Notes: generated by a model not told the origin, from the sequence alone. A DNA stretch of 64,000 nt from Streptomonospora sp. PA3 (GCF_009728995.1 NZ_VTZW01000015.1:124001-188000), one strand, 5' to 3'; positions 10,101 through 18,192 are shown, numbered from the stretch's first letter. Translations and numbers: made by a program.

Positions 10101-11148
10101 CGCTGTGCGGGGCGAAGACGCGGTGCTGCTCGGCGGCGGAGAGGCGGGCATAGAGCGGCAGGACCTCGGTGCCGCTCAGCTTGCGCTTGGTGAGCACGTC
10201 GGCGGTGTCGCGGATCTCGCGCTCGCCGCTGAGGAACACCAGGATGTCGCCGGGCCCCTCGGCGCACAGCTCGTCGACCGCGGCGCAGATCGCCTGGGTC
10301 TGGTCCTCCTGCTCGGACTCCTCCTCGTCCATGGGGCGGTAGCGGACCTCGACCGGGTAGGTCCGCCCGGATACCTCCACGATCGGGGCGTCGCCGAAGT
10401 GGCGGGAGAAGCGCTCGGGGTCGATGGTGGCCGAGGTGATGATCACCTTGAGCTCGGGGCGGCGCGGCAGCAGCTGCTTGATGTAGCCCAGCAGGAAGTC
10501 GATGTTCAGGCTGCGCTCATGCGCCTCGTCGATGATCAGGGTGTCGTAGCGGCGCAGCATGCGGTCCTGCTGGATCTCGGCCAGCAGGATGCCGTCGGTC
10601 ATGAGCTTGACGAGGGTGTCGTCGCCGGAGCGGTCGGTGAAGCGGACCTTGTAGCCCACGGCCTCGCCGAGGGGGGTGTCGAGCTCCTCGGCGATGCGCT
10701 CGGCCACCGTGCGCGCGGCCAGCCGGCGCGGCTGGGTGTGGCCGATGGCGCCGTGCACGCCCCGGCCCAGCTCCATGCAGATCTTGGGCAGTTGGGTGGT
10801 CTTGCCCGAACCGGTCTCGCCGGCGACGATGACGACCTGGTTGTCGCGGATGGCCGCGGCGATGTCGTCCTTGCGGGCACTGACCGGCAGGGGCTCGGGA
10901 TAGCTGATGCGGGGGACGGCGGCGGCGCGGCTCTCGACGCGGGCCTGGGCGGCGTCGATCTCGGCGGCGATCTCGGCCGTGACGCCGGCGCGCTTGGAGT
11001 CGGTGCGGATCTTCTGCAGTCCGTCGATACGGCGGCGCAGCCGGTGCCGGTCGGCCAGCATCAGCGAGGAGAGGCGCCGACGGAGTTCGCGGGGATCGGC
11101 GTCGGAGCGGGAACGGGAGTCGGAGGGGGCCGCGGGCGACGTTTTCAT
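7198..11148 (-). CDS. hrpA: ATP-dependent RNA helicase HrpA
   Basis: A 1316-residue DEAH-box helicase, the full length expected for bacterial HrpA. Order of parts: a basic N-terminal extension, Walker A GETGSGKTTQLPK (about residue 96), the DEAH box LIIDEAHERSLN, SAT motif IITSATIDPERFS, motifs ATNVAETSLTVPG and QRKGRCGR of the second RecA domain, the HA2/OB-fold region, and a long C-terminal DUF3418-type domain ending FAQEIGAAYPVSEKRILKAIEAARG. The start MKTSPAAPSDS at 11148 is preferred; a GTG-like extension 19 codons upstream adds nothing conserved. HrpA resolves stalled or collided ribosomes and RNA structures in other bacteria. Single gene. Confidence 0.93.
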   Translation of the reverse strand: MKTSPAAPSDSRSRSDADPRELRRRLSSLMLADRHRLRRRIDGLQKIRTDSKRAGVTAEIAAEIDAAQARVESRAAAVPRISYPEPLPVSARKDDIAAAIRDNQVVIVAGETGSGKTTQLPKICMELGRGVHGAIGHTQPRRLAARTVAERIAEELDTPLGEAVGYKVRFTDRSGDDTLVKLMTDGILLAEIQQDRMLRRYDTLIIDEAHERSLNIDFLLGYIKQLLPRRPELKVIITSATIDPERFSRHFGDAPIVEVSGRTYPVEVRYRPMDEEESEQEDQTQAICAAVDELCAEGPGDILVFLSGEREIRDTADVLTKRKLSGTEVLPLYARLSAAEQHRVFAPHSGRRIVLATNVAETSLTVPGIRYVIDPGTARISRYSHRTKVQRLPIEPVSQASANQRKGRCGRVAEGICIRLYSEEDFLSRPEFTDPEILRTNLASVILQMAALGLGDVAAFPFVEGPDRRQIKDGVQLLQELGALDPGEPDPGKSLTAIGRRLAQLPVDPRLGRMVLEAEDNGCLREVMIIAAALSIQDPRERPADKQQAADEQHARFADKESDFLAYLNLWNYLQDQQRALSGNRFRRMCRDEFLNYLRVREWQDIYSQLKQVVKTMGATLNTSSPQPREIHISLLSGLLSHVGLKDPEKHEYLGGRGARFAIFPGSSLFKKQPRYVMAAELVETSRLWARMVARIEPEWAERLGSHLVKRSYSEPHWEKNRGAVMAYERVTLYGVPLVAQRKVAYGAIDPEVSRELFIRHALVEGDWNTRHRFFHENRRLLEEVEDLEHRARRRDILVDDETLFQFYDQRVGAEAVSAAHFDTWWKRVRRKQPDLLDFERSMLINEGTARVSEEDYPDRWRQGELAFALSYQFEPGADADGVTATIPLTVLNQVGEDGFDWQIPGLREELVTALIRSLPKPLRRNFVPVPDTARAVLGRLTPYTEPLTQALSRELGAMSGERVSPGDFDWDRVPDHLRITFRAVDDKQHTLAEEKDLAALRARLKPRLQKAISAEARGIERTGRTEWDFGPLPQVFERKSAGPTVKGYPALVDEGDTVAVRLFDTAAEQRQAMWRGARRLLLLQVPSPVAVIQRSLDNRTKLALGHNPHGSVPAFFQDCLECAADALMAARGGLDALTSSGGEWDPDAFGRLREHVRAELADTFEEAVAGAARVLQAAHGLGRKLKGTTSLAVLPSLNDIQGQIAGLVRAGFVTEAGLARLPDLHRYLRAVEYRLAKLPENPRRDQVNMSKVEQMRQARDKLLGELPPGRAQEADVREIGWMLEEFRVSLFAQEIGAAYPVSEKRILKAIEAARG

Positions 11149-11330
11149 ACCGGTCCCAGGATATGCGGCAGCGCCAAGCCCGCCCGTCACCCGCCACCAC
11201 CCCAACGGAAGCGCTCCGCGCCACCCACCCGCAAGCGCTCGTCCACAGGTGCGGCGGAACGCCCCCTCACGGCCCCTCCGCCGGTCCCGGCGCGCCGCGC
11301 TTCCGCGGTGGGCGGGCCTCGGGCGCGGCC

Positions 11331-11738
11331 TCAGGCCGGGAACTTCGGCTGGCCGCTGGCCTCGCGGGCGGCCTGCGCGACCGCGGCCAGGTCGCCGCCG
11401 GTCGCCGCCGCCACGGCCGCGGCCACCGCGCCTTCGACGAAGGGCGCGTCCACGACCAGGGCGTCCTCGCGCGGCTCGTCCTCCAGCACCAACCGGGCCG
11501 TGAGCACCGCGCTGCCGATGTCGGGCAGCACCACCACGCCGGCCCCGGAGTCGGCTGCGGCGACGGCGGCGCCGACCCGCTCGTAGGAGGTGCCGATGCC
11601 CTCGTCGTCGGTGCCGCCGGCGCAGAAGACGCGCCCGCCCGCCGATCCGAGCTGGTCGATCAGTTCCCGCAGCCCTTCGGCGAGTTTCCTGCTGTGCGAC
11701 ACGAGCACGATCCCGACTGCGGAGTCACCGTTTTCCAT
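11331..11738 (-). CDS. dhaM: PTS-dependent dihydroxyacetone kinase, phosphotransfer subunit DhaM
   Basis: A 135-residue EIIA-mannose-like domain that passes phosphate from HPr to DhaL-bound ADP for dihydroxyacetone phosphorylation. The start GIVLVSHSRKLAEGLREL carries the phospho-accepting histidine at about residue 15. Mid-protein VVVLPDIGSAVLTA and the C-terminal EGAVAAAVAAATGGDL match the family. It is divergent from dhaK with 71 bp between starts, so both probably share one promoter region. Only the EIIA domain is present, without the HPr and EI-like extensions of enterobacterial DhaM; this is the usual short actinobacterial form. Confidence 0.9.
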   Translation of the reverse strand: MENGDSAVGIVLVSHSRKLAEGLRELIDQLGSAGGRVFCAGGTDDEGIGTSYERVGAAVAAADSGAGVVVLPDIGSAVLTARLVLEDEPREDALVVDAPFVEGAVAAAVAAATGGDLAAVAQAAREASGQPKFPA

Positions 11739-11809
11739 GGGGGCTTAGGCTACCCACCGGAAGGCGCGCTGTGGCGCACGTCACCGAGGCCATCGCGGGA
11801 GCGAGTCGT

Positions 11810-12808
11810 ATGAAGAAGTTCATCAACACCGCCGACACCTACCTCACCGACGCGCTGGCCGGCTTCGCGGCCGCTCATCCGGAGCTTTCGGTGAACCTGG
11901 AGTCGCACGTGGTCACCCGCGCGCGCGGGCCGGTGGCCGGCAAGGTGGGGCTGGTCTCCGGAGGCGGATCCGGGCACGAGCCGCTGCACGTCGGGTTCGT
12001 CGGCGAGGGGATGCTGGACGCCGCCTGCCCCGGCGAGATCTTCACCTCGCCCGTGCCCGACCAGGTCCTGGAGGCCGTGCGCGCCGCCGACAGCGGCGAG
12101 GGCACGGTGCTGGTGATCAAGAACTACACCGGCGACGTGATGAACTTCGAGATGGCCGCCGAACTGGCGGGCGAGGAGGGCCTGCAGGTCGAGACCGTAC
12201 TGGTCAACGACGACGTGGCCGTCGAGGACTCCACGTTCACCGCGGGCCGGCGCGGTACCGGCGCCACTCTGCTGGTGGAGAAGATCGCCGGAGCGGCGGC
12301 GGCACGCGGGGACTCCGTCGCCGGCGTCGCCGAGGTCGGCCGCCGGGTCAACGCCGCCTCCCGCTCCTTCGCGGTGGCGCTGACCGCCTGCACGACGCCC
12401 TCGGCGGGCCGGCCGGGCTTCGACCTGCCCGAGGACGAGATCGAGGTCGGGGTGGGCATCCACGGCGAGCCGGGACGGCGCCGCGAGAAGCTGCGTTCGG
12501 CGAGCGAGATCGTCGCGGACATGGTCGAGGCGATCTTCGAGGACCGCCCACTGGAGAGCGGCTCGGAGGCGATCGTGGTCGTCAACGGGCTGGGCGGCAC
12601 CCCGCTCAGCGAGCTGTACCTGGTCTACGGCGAGGTCGCGGCGCTGCTGGAGGAACGCGGCGTCGCCATCGCCCGCAGCGCCGTCGGCGACTACGTCACC
12701 AGCCTGGACATGGCCGGCTGCTCGATCACGGTGTGCGAGGCCGAGGAGGACTTCCTCGCGCTGTGGGACGCACCGGTGAACACCCCGGCGCTGCGCTGGG
12801 GGGTGTGA
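11810..12808 (+). CDS. dhaK: Dihydroxyacetone kinase substrate-binding subunit DhaK
   Basis: A 332-residue protein that binds dihydroxyacetone covalently and receives phosphate from DhaL-ATP. Starts MKKFINTADTYLTDAL at 11810, which matches the family start; a start 13 codons upstream is possible but not conserved. VSGGGSGHEPLHVGFVG (about residue 48) is the substrate loop, KNYTGDVMNFEMA follows, and the substrate-binding histidine is in GVGIHGEPG (about 218). NGLGGTPLSELYLVYG lies near the C-terminus. Its partner dhaL is not adjacent: a reverse-strand gene sits between them. A terminator hairpin begins about 45 bp after the stop. Confidence 0.93.
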   Translation: MKKFINTADTYLTDALAGFAAAHPELSVNLESHVVTRARGPVAGKVGLVSGGGSGHEPLHVGFVGEGMLDAACPGEIFTSPVPDQVLEAVRAADSGEGTVLVIKNYTGDVMNFEMAAELAGEEGLQVETVLVNDDVAVEDSTFTAGRRGTGATLLVEKIAGAAAARGDSVAGVAEVGRRVNAASRSFAVALTACTTPSAGRPGFDLPEDEIEVGVGIHGEPGRRREKLRSASEIVADMVEAIFEDRPLESGSEAIVVVNGLGGTPLSELYLVYGEVAALLEERGVAIARSAVGDYVTSLDMAGCSITVCEAEEDFLALWDAPVNTPALRWGV

Positions 12809-12852
12809 CGCGGCGCGCCTGAGGACGGCCGAGAGTGCCCTCGAAAACGCAT

Positions 12853-12892
12853 CCGCCGCCGGGAGTGTCGCTGAGGACACCCCCGGCGGCGG
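12853..12892. terminator. Hairpin terminator between dhaK and the secreted-protein gene
   Basis: An inverted repeat of 11 bp (12853-12863 with 12882-12892), one mismatched pair, then 5 bp (12865-12869 with 12876-12880) around a 6-nt loop. It lies between convergent genes and can stop transcription in both directions. Confidence 0.75.
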
Positions 12893-12921
12893 GCGCCGGA
12901 CCCGCCGGACCGCTGAGTTGG

Positions 12922-13410
12922 TTAGTCGCAGTAGTTCCAGCTCTTGTCGCCGTTCCCGCGAATGTCATTGTTGCGGATGTTCTGGACCTTGCCCCAGTAT
13001 CCGACACAGCGGTTTTGCGCGGGAGCCGCCACCGCCGCGTAATGGGAGTAGTCCCATCCGGAATCCCACCTGTTGCGGCGGCCTTTGATGAGCAGGTTCG
13101 CGGCCGCATATCCCTCGACCCCGTGCAGGAAGTTCCACCTGCGGGTCACCACGCAGTTCTCGGCCGGGTTATCCCCTTTAGAGCTCCACAGCAGGTCGAC
13201 CCGGCCGATCTTCGTACCCCCGGTCGTCCGGATGTAATTTCCCTCCAGTTGGCGGTAGTCGTAGCCTCCCCATCCGCATCCATCACTGGATACGACAGCC
13301 TCGTGCAAGGTGTGCGCTGCGGCGGGAACCGCCGTGAGCCCCAGCACGAAAGCGGCTGCGGACACCGCAACCGCGAAACGGCGGAGACTCCTCTTCAGCA
13401 CCGAAGACAA
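12922..13410 (-). CDS. Small secreted protein of unknown function, low-GC insertion between dhaK and dhaL
   Basis: About 162 residues. A Sec signal peptide is plain: a basic start (VLKRSLRR), a hydrophobic core FAVAVSAAAFVLGLTAVP and cleavage after PAAA-H. The mature part (about 127 residues) has four cysteines (DGCGWGG, ENCVV, NRCVGYWG and the final YCD), enough for two disulfides, and many aromatic and Asn/Gly residues (RQLEGNYIRTTGG, RVDLLWSSKG). I chose the TTG at 13410 because AAGGGA lies six bases upstream; the GTG at 13401 is 15 bases from it. I do not recognise the family. Four 60-base lines across it count 53-62 percent GC, clearly below the neighbours, which suggests recent acquisition. 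Confidence 0.75.
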   Translation of the reverse strand: MSSVLKRSLRRFAVAVSAAAFVLGLTAVPAAAHTLHEAVVSSDGCGWGGYDYRQLEGNYIRTTGGTKIGRVDLLWSSKGDNPAENCVVTRRWNFLHGVEGYAAANLLIKGRRNRWDSGWDYSHYAAVAAPAQNRCVGYWGKVQNIRNNDIRGNGDKSWNYCD

Positions 13411-13708
13411 TCTTATTCCCTTCGTTCGTTCATCACTTCGGGAGGTCCTGCCGACGTCAAGAGTAAGTCCTGCGGCATTTTCCAAGAAACCCCGAAGAGA
13501 TCGACATGAAATGAATTCACCAGCGGCGGCAAGTGTGCCCTGTGCCGATGCGTCCGGTTTACACGGCGTCCGCATGCGGCCGAAGAAAGCTTGCGTCGAC
13601 CCCCGTCCTGGCGGCCACTTCCGCATCGCGGCGGCGGACGCGGCCAAGGGAGTGAAGAGAGTGAAGAGGGTACGGACAACGCGAAGGAACCGACGTTGGG
13701 AGGAACCG

Positions 13709-14335
13709 GTGGACATCGAACTCGCCCGTGCCTGGGTGCGGGGCATCAATGCGGCCGTCGAGCGGGACCGGGAGCGGCTGGGCGAGCTGGACGCCGCCAT
13801 CGGCGACGGCGACCACGGCGCCAACATGCAGCGCGGCTTCTCCGCGGCCGCGGCCGCGGTGGCCGACCTCGACGCCGCAACCGTCGGCGCCGTGCTGACC
13901 AAGACCGGCACCACCCTGGTCTCCAAGGTCGGCGGCGCGTCGGGCCCGCTCTACGGTTCGGCCTTCCGCGCTGCGGGCAAGCGCCTGGACGCCCCGCAGG
14001 CCGCGGCGGCCGACGTCGGCGCCGCCCTGTCGGCCGCGCTGGAGGAGGTCCGGCGCCTGGGCGGCGCGCAGCCCGGCGACAAGACGATGGTCGACGCGCT
14101 GGCCCCCGCCGTGGACGCGTTCGTGCACAGCGCCGAAGGCGGCGGCGAGCTCGGGGCGGCGGCGCGTGCGGCCGCCGACGCGGCCGATGAGGGAGCGCGC
14201 GCCACCGAGCCGATGCAGGCCCGCAAGGGGCGCGCGTCCTACCTCGGTGAACGCAGCATCGGCCACCTGGATCCGGGAGCCGCCTCCACCGCGCTGGTCT
14301 TCCGGGCGCTGGCCGAGGCCGCCGCGGAGGCGTGA
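13709..14335 (+). CDS. dhaL: Dihydroxyacetone kinase ADP-binding subunit DhaL
   Basis: A 208-residue all-helical nucleotide-binding subunit. It opens with ELARAWVRGINAAVERDRERLGELDAAIGDGDHGANM; the aspartates of IGDGDHG bind Mg-ADP. LVSKVGGASGPLYGSAFRAAG (about residue 71), GDKTMVDALAPAVDAF and RKGRASYLGERSIGHLDPGAAST complete the family pattern. The GTG start at 13709 has GGGAGG about six bases upstream. Together with dhaK and dhaM it makes a complete PTS-type dihydroxyacetone kinase, but dhaL is 900 bp from dhaK with an opposite-strand gene between, so it probably needs its own promoter in 13411-13708. Confidence 0.92.
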   Translation: MDIELARAWVRGINAAVERDRERLGELDAAIGDGDHGANMQRGFSAAAAAVADLDAATVGAVLTKTGTTLVSKVGGASGPLYGSAFRAAGKRLDAPQAAAADVGAALSAALEEVRRLGGAQPGDKTMVDALAPAVDAFVHSAEGGGELGAAARAAADAADEGARATEPMQARKGRASYLGERSIGHLDPGAASTALVFRALAEAAAEA

Positions 14336-14406
14336 GCGCCGGCGGGCCGGCCGATCACCTCGCGCGCGCCGGGCGGCGGGCGCGGGACCCGGCCGGCCCC
14401 GCGCCC

Positions 14407-15423
14407 TCAGTCCATCCGCTCCACGTCGTTGGCCAGGTCGTGCTTGCCGATGTAGGCGGCGAGCCGGTCGTCCTCCAGCGCCGCGAAGAGCCCGTCGTTG
14501 ACCGGCTCGTCCAGCAGCAGCACGTTCTGGTCCCCGATCCAGGCGCTCTTGGTGACGGCCAGCGTGACGTAGACGGTGTTCTCGGGGCCGGCGTCGAGCA
14601 GCCGCAGCGCGGCCGCCCGCAGGGTCGCCCCGTCGACCCGGTCGTCGACGGCCATGGACCTGCCGACCGCCCGCAGGAACGCGTCGAGGCGGGGGGGATC
14701 GGAGGCCAGGCCGGAATCGGCCGCCTTCTCGGCCATCGCGTTGAGGAACACCTGCTGGCGCTCCACCCTGTCGATGTCGCGGCCGGAGAGCCCCTTGCGT
14801 TCGCGGACGAAGCGCAGCGCCTCCTCGCCGTCCATGTGGTTCTCGCCGGCCGGCCACGACCAGCCGTTGGTGGGGTCGTGGATGGCGTGCGGCAGGTCGA
14901 GGGTGACACCGCCGAGCGCGTCGACCATCCGCTCGAAGCCGCGGAAGTCCACGGCGGCGAAGTGGTCGACGGCGACGCCGCTGAGCTGCTCGACGGTGCG
15001 GACCAGCAGGCGGGGGCCGCCCTGCCTGTAGGCCTCGTTGATCTTGTCCTCGCCGTGGCCGGGGATGTCCACCCACGAGTCGCGCGGGAAGGAGATCGCA
15101 TAGGCGCGCTCGGAGTCCTCCGGCATGTGCAGCAGGATGATCACATCGGCATCGGACTCGCCCCGGCGCCACTTGCCGATCGTGGCCTCGCCGCGCAGGT
15201 CCGAGCCCACCAGCAGCCAGTTCTCACCCGGGTCGGCCGCAGCGGAGCTGCGGTCGGTGGGCAGGGCGTCGGAGATCCGGTCGATGTCGGCCTGGTAGCC
15301 CTCCAACCGCCAGGCGACCACGCCCGCGGCGGCCGCCGCCAGCACCAGGGCGGTGGTGAGGGCGATCAACCCCGCCTTGAGCGCGCGGCGGCGTCCCCGG
15401 TGCCTGCTGTGCGACTCGCCCAT
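14407..15423 (-). CDS. LytR-CpsA-Psr (LCP) family cell-wall polymer ligase
   Basis: A 338-residue membrane-anchored protein. A basic cytoplasmic start (GESHSRHRGRRRALK) is followed by one transmembrane helix (ALTTALVLAAAAAGVVAW, about residues 20-38) and an extracellular LCP domain with NWLLVGSDLRGE, RGESDADVIILLHM, AYAISFPRDSWVDIPGHG, KINEAYRQGG and LRFVRERKG. LCP enzymes transfer lipid-linked teichoic acid, arabinogalactan or capsular polymers to peptidoglycan. Start taken at the ATG at 15423; 25 upstream codons are unlike the family. Single gene, near the polyphosphate-related VTC locus. Confidence 0.88.
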   Translation of the reverse strand: MGESHSRHRGRRRALKAGLIALTTALVLAAAAAGVVAWRLEGYQADIDRISDALPTDRSSAAADPGENWLLVGSDLRGEATIGKWRRGESDADVIILLHMPEDSERAYAISFPRDSWVDIPGHGEDKINEAYRQGGPRLLVRTVEQLSGVAVDHFAAVDFRGFERMVDALGGVTLDLPHAIHDPTNGWSWPAGENHMDGEEALRFVRERKGLSGRDIDRVERQQVFLNAMAEKAADSGLASDPPRLDAFLRAVGRSMAVDDRVDGATLRAAALRLLDAGPENTVYVTLAVTKSAWIGDQNVLLLDEPVNDGLFAALEDDRLAAYIGKHDLANDVERMD

Positions 15424-15570
15424 GCCGCCGTCCCGCTCGGATCGCCTGTCCGGACCCCGATTCCAGCATTCCCGGCGAGGGGCCTCCTTCACCCCCATCC
15501 GCCCGCAATTACGGCGAAAAGGAGAATCAACGGCATTTTGCGCCGGGCGCGGTCGGCCCGGGGCGGTGGT

Positions 15571-16449
15571 TCACCACGCGCACGCGGCCCGCTCCTCCGC
15601 GGCCGCGTCCGGGCCGGGGACGGCGGCCTCCGCGGCCCGGAGCGCGACGGGCCCGGGCGGCCCCGGTTCGCCCGCGCCGCGGCCGAACCAGGTGCGCAGC
15701 GCCCGGTTCCACGGATTGGCGCGCACCCCCGGATGCAGCACGGCCACCGCCAGGCAGTACTTGCTGATGCGCAGAGGGCGGGCGCCCAGGGCGCGCAGGA
15801 TCCGGTCGGCCGCGCTGTCGCCGCCCGCGGACTTGCACTCCACCACCGCCCACCGGGGATCGGCCGCCGCACTCGCTCCCCGCGCCGTGCACACGAGCCC
15901 GGTGTCGCAGGTGACGCGGGCCGCTCCGGAGAGGTCCACGAGCGTGCGCCGCCAGTAGGCGGTCTCCGCCGCAGGCGCCAGCTCCGCGGGCGGCAGGGTG
16001 CCATAAGCCTCGGTCAGGGCCCGGACCAGGAACGACCGCGCCTGGGCGGTCAGCTCCGCGCGCTTGTCGAAGGGGTGGGCGATGCGCTGCTTGACGGTGG
16101 TCTCGCGCGAACCCTCCAGCTTGACCTCGAAGGAGCTGGAGGCGGTGTCGAGGTAGCTGCGGGTGCGGATCTTGTAGCGCCGGCGCCGGTCCTGGCGGTG
16201 CAGCCGGAAGGTGAGCAGGTCGGGTGTGTCGAAGTAGGTGGAGGTGTAGCGGAAACGGCGCGACCCGCCGATCTGCAGCACCGCCCAGTCGCGCCGGTCG
16301 GCCAGCGCGCCGAAGAGGCGCAGGCAGTCCTCACGGCGGACGAGGTACTTGCGATCGCGGCGGGTCTGCAGTCCGGCGAGGTCCAGCACCTCGCCGAGGC
16401 CGATGCCGGGCAGGCGCCCGATCGCGGCCGTCTCGGCCCCCGGGCTCAC
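15571..16449 (-). CDS. VTC-domain (polyphosphate polymerase-like) protein
   Basis: A 292-residue cytoplasmic protein with the VTC tunnel-fold pattern: DRKYLVRREDCLRLFG (about residue 33), RYTSTYFDTPDLLTFRLHRQ (about 69), RRRRYKIRTRSYLDT, FEVKLEGSRETTVKQRI and ARVTCDTGLVC. The Lys, Arg and Glu residues line the tunnel that polymerises phosphate from ATP in yeast Vtc4. In bacteria this family is usually next to a DUF4956 membrane protein, exactly as here, with a GTGA overlap to that gene. Whether this protein makes polyphosphate is not established for the bacterial family. Confidence 0.78.
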   Translation of the reverse strand: MSPGAETAAIGRLPGIGLGEVLDLAGLQTRRDRKYLVRREDCLRLFGALADRRDWAVLQIGGSRRFRYTSTYFDTPDLLTFRLHRQDRRRRYKIRTRSYLDTASSSFEVKLEGSRETTVKQRIAHPFDKRAELTAQARSFLVRALTEAYGTLPPAELAPAAETAYWRRTLVDLSGAARVTCDTGLVCTARGASAAADPRWAVVECKSAGGDSAADRILRALGARPLRISKYCLAVAVLHPGVRANPWNRALRTWFGRGAGEPGPPGPVALRAAEAAVPGPDAAAEERAACAW

Positions 16450-16907
16450 CGCGGCACACGCTGCCGCTCGGCGCGTCCGGGCCGGAAGCCGCCGGAGCGG
16501 GAGGAGGGCCGCGGCTCGGCGCGGTAGCGCACGTCGACCACCATGGTCTCGCGGACGTAGTCGACCTCGGAGACCACCGCCCTGCGCACCGGCGCCCGCA
16601 GCCGCCGCTCCAAGTCGGCGCGTAGGGCGGTCTCGTCGTCGTGGACCACCTCCAGCACGACGATGCGGCGCCGGTCGCGTCCGGTCAGCGCCGGGTGGTC
16701 GGCGGCGTACATCGTGGCCAGCAGCAGCGCGTCCAAGCCCAGCATGAGCGCGAACGAGTCCTTGCCGAGGGCGTTGACCAGGCCCAGCGCAAGAGCGATG
16801 AAGTAGTAGCCCACCTCGCGCTGGCTGATCTCGTCGGAGCGCAACCGGATGATCGACAGCACCCCGAAGAGCCCGAACCCGATCGCCAGGCCGGTGCGCT
16901 GCCCCAT
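16446..16907 (-). pseudogene. DUF4956 membrane protein, C-terminal part in a shifted frame
   Basis: A 153-residue frame beginning MGQRTGLAIGFGLFGVLSIIRLRSDEISQREVG, which is the middle of the DUF4956 family, not its start. It continues through YYFIALALGLVNALG and a cytoplasmic tail ERRLRAPVRRAVVSEVDYVRETMVVDVRYR. The missing N-terminal helices lie directly upstream in another frame (16907-17059). The two frames meet in TGATG, where the first frame's stop overlaps this ATG by one base. So it is either a one-base deletion that split a gene of about 203 residues, a sequencing error, or a coupled two-protein version. The 3' end overlaps the VTC gene by 4 nt. Confidence 0.72.
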
Positions 16908-17059
16908 CAGCAGCGGCAGACGGCGAACACCCCGGCGTTCAGAGCGATGTAGCCGAACATCAGGTCGGCTCGGCGGTGCCTCCGGTAGTAGATGGCGCAG
17001 GCCAGGACGGCGATGGCGACCGCGTCGGCCGCAAGTGCCGCGAAGAGCGTCGTGTTCAC
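16907..17059 (-). pseudogene. DUF4956 membrane protein, N-terminal part ending at a frameshift stop
   Basis: 50 residues from the GTG at 17059: NTTLFAALAADAVAIAVLAC, then IYYRRHRRADLMFGYIALNAG and VFAVCRC before TGA. The first hydrophobic helix and the RRHRRADLM loop are the usual start of DUF4956 proteins, in which the text after VFAV continues into the helix found in the next frame. In the sequence, five bases separate GTC (Val) from CTGCTGATG where six are needed, so one base is missing relative to an intact gene. Confidence 0.7.
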
Positions 17060-17317
17060 GCGAACCTCGGCTTGTCGTGTTCCGCTCGGTGGCGGCGCCG
17101 GGTCCGGCGGACCCGGCGCCGATGTCGACTCTCCGAGGCCGCGATGAACGGGCGGTGAGCAACCCATGAGGAAAATTTCATGGGGTACCGGGGGCGCCGG
17201 CGCGGAGGGATCGACGGGCGGGGGCCGGCCCGAGGCGAGGAGGCGCCGCGCAGGCGGAGACGGCGCGGGCGCGCACCGAGGGGCGCTGCGGTGCGGAGGG
17301 GTTCGCGGAGGCCGGCC

Positions 17318-17644
17318 TCAGCCCGCCAGGAGTTCGGGTTCGCGCCCCAGGCTCGCCCACAGGGCGCGCGCCAGGCTCTCGTCGAGTTCGCGGACCGTTG
17401 CGGCCACCGGCACCGACACCGGTCCCGAGCCGCGGGCGCCGGCGACCACCCGGGCGGTGGCGGTGCGCAGGCGCTCCAGCCGGGGGCCGATCTCGGCGGG
17501 GTCACCGCCCACGGCCTCCTCATAGGCCTTCAGCGCGTGCAGCAGGTCGAGCAGGCGCAGGTGGGCGCCGTCGGTCTTGGCCTCGCGCAGCGCCTGCTCG
17601 GCGGCGGCGCGGGTCTTGCGCAGGGTGTTCATCGTGGTGGGCAC
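17318..17644 (-). CDS. Small helical protein of unknown function upstream of nothing recognised
   Basis: A 108-residue protein rich in Ala, Arg, Glu and Leu, predicted almost entirely helical: RKTRAAAEQALREAKTD, RLLDLLHALKAYEEAVG, IGPRLERLRTATARVV and TVRELDESLARALW. No signal peptide, membrane helix or metal motif. I chose the GTG at 17644, four bases after AAGGAG; an ATG four codons later (17632) is the alternative. It lies 123 bp downstream of hsp20 on the same strand, so it may be co-transcribed with the small heat-shock protein. No family recognised. Confidence 0.6.
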   Translation of the reverse strand: MPTTMNTLRKTRAAAEQALREAKTDGAHLRLLDLLHALKAYEEAVGGDPAEIGPRLERLRTATARVVAGARGSGPVSVPVAATVRELDESLARALWASLGREPELLAG

Positions 17645-17766
17645 GGGTCTCCTTTCATGACAGCGGGGCCGCGGTCGGCGGCGCGGCGGTGCGCATGCGC
17701 GACGGGCAGGGCCGTGCGGCGGTGTGCGCCGGCCCTGCCCGCCGACCGCGGTCGCCGAGGCTTCGG

Positions 17767-18192
17767 TCAGGCCTTGATCTCGCGCGCCGAATCGCCTCCG
17801 CTGACGCTGATCTTGCGCGGCTTGGCCTGTTCGGCCACCGGGACGCGCAGGGTGAGGACGCCGTCGGCGTAGTCGGCGGCGATGTTGTCGGCGTCGAGCG
17901 TCTCGCCCAGGAACAGCTGCCGGGAGAAGGTGCCCGATGGCCGCTCGGACACGACCATCTCCCGCCCGTTCTGCGCGGTGTCGGACCGTTCGGCCTTGAC
18001 GGTGAGCACGTTGCGCTCGATCTCGAGGTCGATGGAGTCGGGCCGGACGCCGGGCAGATCGAAGTGGATCACGAACGACTCGCCGTCGCGGTAGGCGTCC
18101 ATGGGCATCGCCGCCGGACGGGCGGAGTCGCCGAGCAGCCGCTGGGTGATCCGGTCGAAGTCGCGGAAGGGGTCCGTACGCATCAGCATCAT
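17767..18192 (-). CDS. Hsp20/alpha-crystallin small heat-shock protein
   Basis: A 141-residue ATP-independent holdase chaperone. The start [21 protein letters not shown] is the usual actinobacterial Hsp18-type N-terminus. The alpha-crystallin domain runs from about residue 35 to 130 ([23 protein letters not shown], then [33 protein letters not shown]). The C-terminal PRKISVSGG carries the I-x-V anchor. GGAGGT lies about four bases before the ATG at 18192. The gene is divergent from dnaJ-hspR, with a palindromic operator candidate between them, so it is probably repressed by the HspR-like protein. Confidence 0.92.
   Translation of the reverse strand: MMLMRTDPFRDFDRITQRLLGDSARPAAMPMDAYRDGESFVIHFDLPGVRPDSIDLEIERNVLTVKAERSDTAQNGREMVVSERPSGTFSRQLFLGETLDADNIAADYADGVLTLRVPVAEQAKPRKISVSGGDSAREIKA

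Noticed and set aside
6097-11586. A very long open frame (over 1800 codons) antisense to the lactonase and hrpA genes
   Set aside because: It is a GC-skew shadow: it has no family-like residues and covers two well-supported genes on the other strand.
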